Assembly (NCBI RefSeq): GCF_016679925.1
Contig: NZ_JAEQBW010000009.1
Location: 1-64,000, forward strand
Length of the DNA: 64,000 nucleotides
Origin: Marivirga aurantiaca
GTDB taxonomy: Bacteria > Bacteroidota > Bacteroidia > Cytophagales > Cyclobacteriaceae
Direction of reading: 5' to 3'
Under the pieces are notes generated by a model. That model worked only from the letters and a program-made list of their open reading frames with translations, was not told the DNA's origin and made no database searches. Of the stretch, positions 63,790 through 64,000 are shown one piece after another. How positions within the stretch are numbered: position 1 is the first letter of the stretch; every line of letters begins with the position of its first letter. Position numbers and translations under genes: made by a program.

Positions 63790-64000
63790 ATGGAAAAAAT
63801 ACAGAATTACATTAATGGAGAACTGAGAGCTCCTGCATCCGGAAAATATATGGAAAATATTAATCCGGCTACTGCTGAGGTTTTCTCACTGGTTCCGGAA
63901 TCTGATCAATCAGATTTAGAAGTAGCGATTCAATCAGCTCAGGCAGCTTTTCCAACATGGAGTCAAACTGATGTGGCGGAAAGAGCAGCCATTATGGTTA
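63790..64000 (+). CDS. Aldehyde dehydrogenase, 5' end; probable 2-aminomuconic semialdehyde dehydrogenase
   Basis: The frame starts at the ATG at 63790, one base after the SDR stop, and runs off the window after 70 codons. The visible part (QNYINGELRAPASGKYMENI, then NPATAEVFSLVPESDQSDLEVAIQSAQAAFPTWSQTDVAERAAIM) is the standard N-terminus of the aldehyde dehydrogenase family. The catalytic Cys and Glu lie outside. Next to haao and acmsd, oxidation of 2-aminomuconate semialdehyde to 2-aminomuconate with NAD is the likely role; this rests on context. Confidence 0.88.
   Translation, partial: MEKIQNYINGELRAPASGKYMENINPATAEVFSLVPESDQSDLEVAIQSAQAAFPTWSQTDVAERAAIMV

Overview
The window reads as chromosome of a Bacteroidota bacterium, most likely order Cytophagales (inference). 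Direct signs are AT-rich DNA, several promoters with the Bacteroidota -7 element TAnnTTTG, few Shine-Dalgarno sites, secreted proteins ending in type IX secretion (T9SS) sorting domains of both type A and type B, a PorP/SprF partner gene, and TonB receptors with N-terminal carboxypeptidase-regulatory domains. I see no insertion sequence, phage or CRISPR array.

Layout. 1-1.4 kb: the 3' end of a Thr-rich adhesin with 240-bp tandem repeats. 1.8-8.7 kb: a small membrane protein, a TetR regulator and an RND efflux operon (TolC, adaptor, pump), followed by a tiny acyl-carrier-like protein. 8.8-11.3 kb: an alpha/beta hydrolase, a second TetR regulator and an outer-membrane protein. 11.5-15.9 kb: a two-component system, then a DM13 lipoprotein, an outer-membrane protein and a Crp-family regulator. 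16-22 kb: small stress and housekeeping genes (DoxX-like, DUF4287, nitrilase family, VOC proteins, GlxA-type regulator, methyltransferase, DUF2243 plus CtaG-like pair). 22-28.8 kb: PEP carboxylase, an M23 lipoprotein and a TonB receptor. 29 kb: tRNA-His followed by degraded copies of its own tail and terminator. 29.7-40.5 kb: a 3251-residue PKD-repeat protein with a T9SS type B domain and its SprF partner. 40.6-45.6 kb: an ABC transporter pair and an M14 peptidase. 45.8-54.8 kb: an Oar-like TonB receptor and a second RND operon. 55.2-57.7 kb: an MltF-like transglycosylase, a TerB-like protein and a BLUF photoreceptor. 57.8-64 kb: a kynurenine catabolic cluster.

The kynurenine genes form a connected route: KMO (kynurenine to 3-hydroxykynurenine), KynU (to 3-hydroxyanthranilate), HAAO (to 2-amino-3-carboxymuconate semialdehyde), ACMSD (to 2-aminomuconate semialdehyde) and a divergent aldehyde dehydrogenase cut by the window end (to 2-aminomuconate). 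Tryptophan dioxygenase and kynurenine formamidase are not in the window. A BLUF blue-light sensor sits directly behind kmo on the same strand, and an SDR without the usual catalytic Tyr and Lys precedes the dehydrogenase.

The regulatory DNA is informative. One TetR gene and its RND operon share the palindrome TTNAACAGTGTTNAAT. The second TetR gene and the hydrolase share GATACC-N4-GGTATC placed over the promoter, with a weaker third copy before the DUF2243/CtaG pair. I did not find a clearly new defence or mobile system. The least explained items are the tRNA-His tail repeats, the BLUF/kynurenine linkage, the catalytically altered SDR and the serine-less ACP-like protein.
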